A DNA stretch of 64,000 nt, taken from assembly GCA_033782935.1 (NCBI GenBank), contig JAWQEG010000065.1, positions 1,079,001 to 1,143,000 on the forward strand, given 5' to 3'. The notes beneath the pieces were generated by a model. That model had not been told where the DNA came from, made no database searches, and was given only the letters and a program-made list of their open reading frames with translations. The position numbers and the translations under genes were made by a program. Positions within the stretch are counted from its first letter, which is position 1, and every line of letters begins with the position of its first letter. Below are positions 61,501 through 64,000 of the stretch, piece by piece. This DNA is from Petrolisthes cinctipes (Eukaryota > Arthropoda > Malacostraca > Decapoda > Porcellanidae).

Positions 61501-64000
61501 GGGACCTCTAAATATCGAATTTTCGGGTGTTTTGGGACTGAATTTGAGATATCGATTTTTTGGCACCTAAAATGTCGATTTTTAGCATGTTTTTAGCCTA
61601 TATTTTGAAAATATTCTAGCACTGTGTAGGCATGTACAGATTGCTTCTGGGACCCCAAAGTATTGAATTTTCGGGTGTTTTGAGCCTGAATTTGAGATAT
61701 AAACGGGTACAGAAGATACATGCACATATTGACTTTGGGCATCTAAAATATCGATTTTCAGCATGTTTTGGGCCTGTATTTTGAAAATACTCTAACACTG
61801 AGTAGGCATGTACAGATTGCTTCTGGGACCCCAAAATATTGAATTTTCGGGTGTTTTGAGCCTGAATTTGAGATATAAACGGGTACTGAAGATGCATGCA
61901 CATATCGACTTTTGTGCACCTAAAAGATCGATTTTCAGTATGTTTTGAGCATGTATTTTGAAAATACTCTAACACGGAGTAGGCATGTACAGATACCTTC
62001 TGGGACCTCTAAATATCGAATTTTCGGGTGTTTTGGGACTGAATTTGAGATATCGATTTTTTGGCACCTAAAATGTCGATTTTTAGCATGTTTTTAGCCT
62101 ATATTTTGAAAATATTCTAGCACTGTGTAGGCATGTACAGATTGCTTCTGGGACCCCAAAGTATTGAATTTTCGGGTGTTTTGAGCCTGAATTTGAGATA
62201 TAAACGGGTACAGAAGATACATGCACATATTGACTTTGGGCATCTAAAATATCGATTTTCAGCATGTTTTGGGCCTGTATTTTGAAAATACTCTAACACT
62301 GAGTAAGCATGTACAGATTGCTTCTGGGACCCCAAAATATTGAATTATCGGGTGTTTTGAGCCTGAATTTGAGATATAAACGGGTACTGAAGATGCATGC
62401 ACATATCGACTTTTGGGCACCTAAAAGATCGATTTTCAGTATGTTTTGAGCATGTATTTTGAAAATACTCTAACACGGAGTAGGCATGTACAGATCGCTT
62501 CTGGGACCCCTAAATATCGAATTTTCGGGTGTTTTGGGACTGAATTTGAGATATCGACTTTTTGGCACTTAAAATATCGATTTTTAGCATGTTTTTAGAC
62601 TATATTTTGAAAATATTCTAGCACTGGGTAGGCATGAACAGATTGCTTCTGGGACCCCAAAATATTGAATTTTCGGTTGTTTTGAGCCTGAATTTGAGAT
62701 ATAAACGGGTACAGAAGATACATGCACATATTTTTAAACTTTGGGCACCAAAAATATCGATTTTCAGCATGTTTTGGGCCTGAATTTTGAAAATACTCTA
62801 ACACGGAGAAGGCATGTACAGATCGCTTCTGGGACCCCAAAATATCGAATTTTCGGGTGTTTAGGGCCAGAATTTGAGATATAAACGGGTACAGAAGATG
62901 CATGCGCATTTCGACTTTTGGGCACCTGAAAGATCGATTTTCAGTATGTTTTTGGCCTGTATTTTGAAAATACTCTAACACGGAGTAGGCATGTACAGAT
63001 ACCTTCTGGGACCTCTTAATATCGAATTTTCGGGTGTTTTGGGACTGAATTTGAGATATCGATTTTTTGGCACCTAAAATGTCGATTTTTAGCATGTTTT
63101 TAGCCTATATTTAGAAAATATTCTAGCACTGTGTAGGCATGTACAGATTGCTTTTGGGACCCCAAAGTATTGAATTTTCGGGTGTTTTGAGCCTGAATTT
63201 GAGATATAAACGGGTACAGAAGATACATGCACATATTGACTTTTGGCATCTAAAATATCGATTTTCAGCATGTTTTGGGCCTGTATTTTGAAAATACTCT
63301 AACACTGAGTAGGCATGTACAGATTGCTTCTGGGACCCCAAAATATTGAATTTTCAGGTGTTTTGAGCCTGAATTTGAGATATAAACGGGTACTGAAGAT
63401 GCATGCACATATCGACTTTTGTGCACCTAAAAGATCGATTTTCAGTATGTTTTGAGCATGTATTTTGAAAATACTCTAACACGGAGTAGGCATGTACAGA
63501 TCGCTTCTGGGACCCCTAAATATCGAATTTTCGGGTGTTTTGGGACTGAATTTAAGATATCGACTCTTTGGCACCTAAAAAATCGATTTTTAGCATGTTT
63601 TTAGCCTATATTTTGAAAATATTCTAGCACTGAGTAGGCATGTACAGATTGCTACTGGGACCCCAAAATATTGAATTATCGGGTGTTTTGAGCCTGAATT
63701 TGAGATATAAACGGGTACAGAAGATACATGCACATATTGACTTTGGGCATCTAAAATATCGATTTTCAGCATGTTTTGGGCCTGTATTTTGAAAATACTC
63801 TAACACTGGGTAGGCATGTACAGATTGCTTCTGGGACCCCAAAATATTGAATTTTCGGGTGTTTTGAGCCTGAATTTGAGATATAAACGGGTACTGAAGA
63901 TGCATGCACATATCGACTTTTGTGCACCTAAAAGATCGATTTTCAGTATGTTTTGAGCATGTATTTTGAAAATACTCTAACATGGAGAAGGCATGTACAG
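58508..64000. repeat. Satellite array, block 3
   Basis: The satellite resumes directly after the plus-strand element and runs to the window edge. It repeats the order of variant monomers seen at 37.4-47.5 kb. The offset falls stepwise from 21117 to 20616, 18939, 17432 and 16440, so it is a paralogous copy that lacks whole repeat units. It carries the same diagnostic variants, including the TTTTAAAC insertion near 62731 that is also found near 44291 and 45298. Confidence 0.97.

Overview
The window is about 77% satellite DNA (roughly 49 kb in three blocks: 1-28775, 36010-51035 and 58508-64000). Two DIRS-type tyrosine-recombinase retrotransposons of about 7.2 and 7.5 kb interrupt it in opposite orientations. 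I see no host gene, rRNA, tRNA or CRISPR array. The combination of megasatellite, spliceosomal introns, an RNase H and a tyrosine recombinase in one element, and inverted termini with an internal complementary region points to a eukaryote, most likely an animal. DIRS1-like elements are known from decapod crustaceans, other invertebrates, fish and amphibians. I cannot place the species.

The satellite is AT-rich and hierarchical. Its basic monomer is about 177 bp, and that monomer is itself an old dimer of two 88/89-bp halves. Three monomers (about 176, 177 and 148 bp, the last with a 30-bp internal loss) form a 501-bp higher-order repeat. Above that lie local tandem duplications of 676, 1006 and 1326 bp, a duplication at about 8.7 kb spacing (1-3717 against 8699-12092), and a long-range copy relationship between 36-51 kb and 58.5-64 kb.

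The plus-strand element (51039-58504) looks almost complete. In order it has a left inverted terminal repeat, a leader, a three-exon Gag-like ORF1, an overlapping RT/RNase H/methyltransferase-like ORF2 with its own intron, an overlapping tyrosine recombinase ORF3, a 3' UTR with a poly(A) signal and G-tracts, the internal complementary region, and a right inverted terminal repeat with an extension. A 10-bp tandem duplication between RT and RNase H is the only clear break.

The minus-strand element (28779-36006) has nearly identical termini and internal complementary region. Its interior is a scrambled mosaic: three 3' UTR modules, gag and recombinase fragments joined by deletions, a minisatellite, and repeated leader/intron pieces, with no RT or RNase H. 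It is best read as a non-autonomous derivative mobilised in trans.

Both insertions can be solved to the base. The satellite copy at 37.0-38.1 kb is an unoccupied paralogue of both target sites (cores at 37388-37390 and 37824-37826). Insertion added exactly the element plus one 3-bp core in each case and made no ordinary target-site duplication, as expected for integration of a circle by a tyrosine recombinase.
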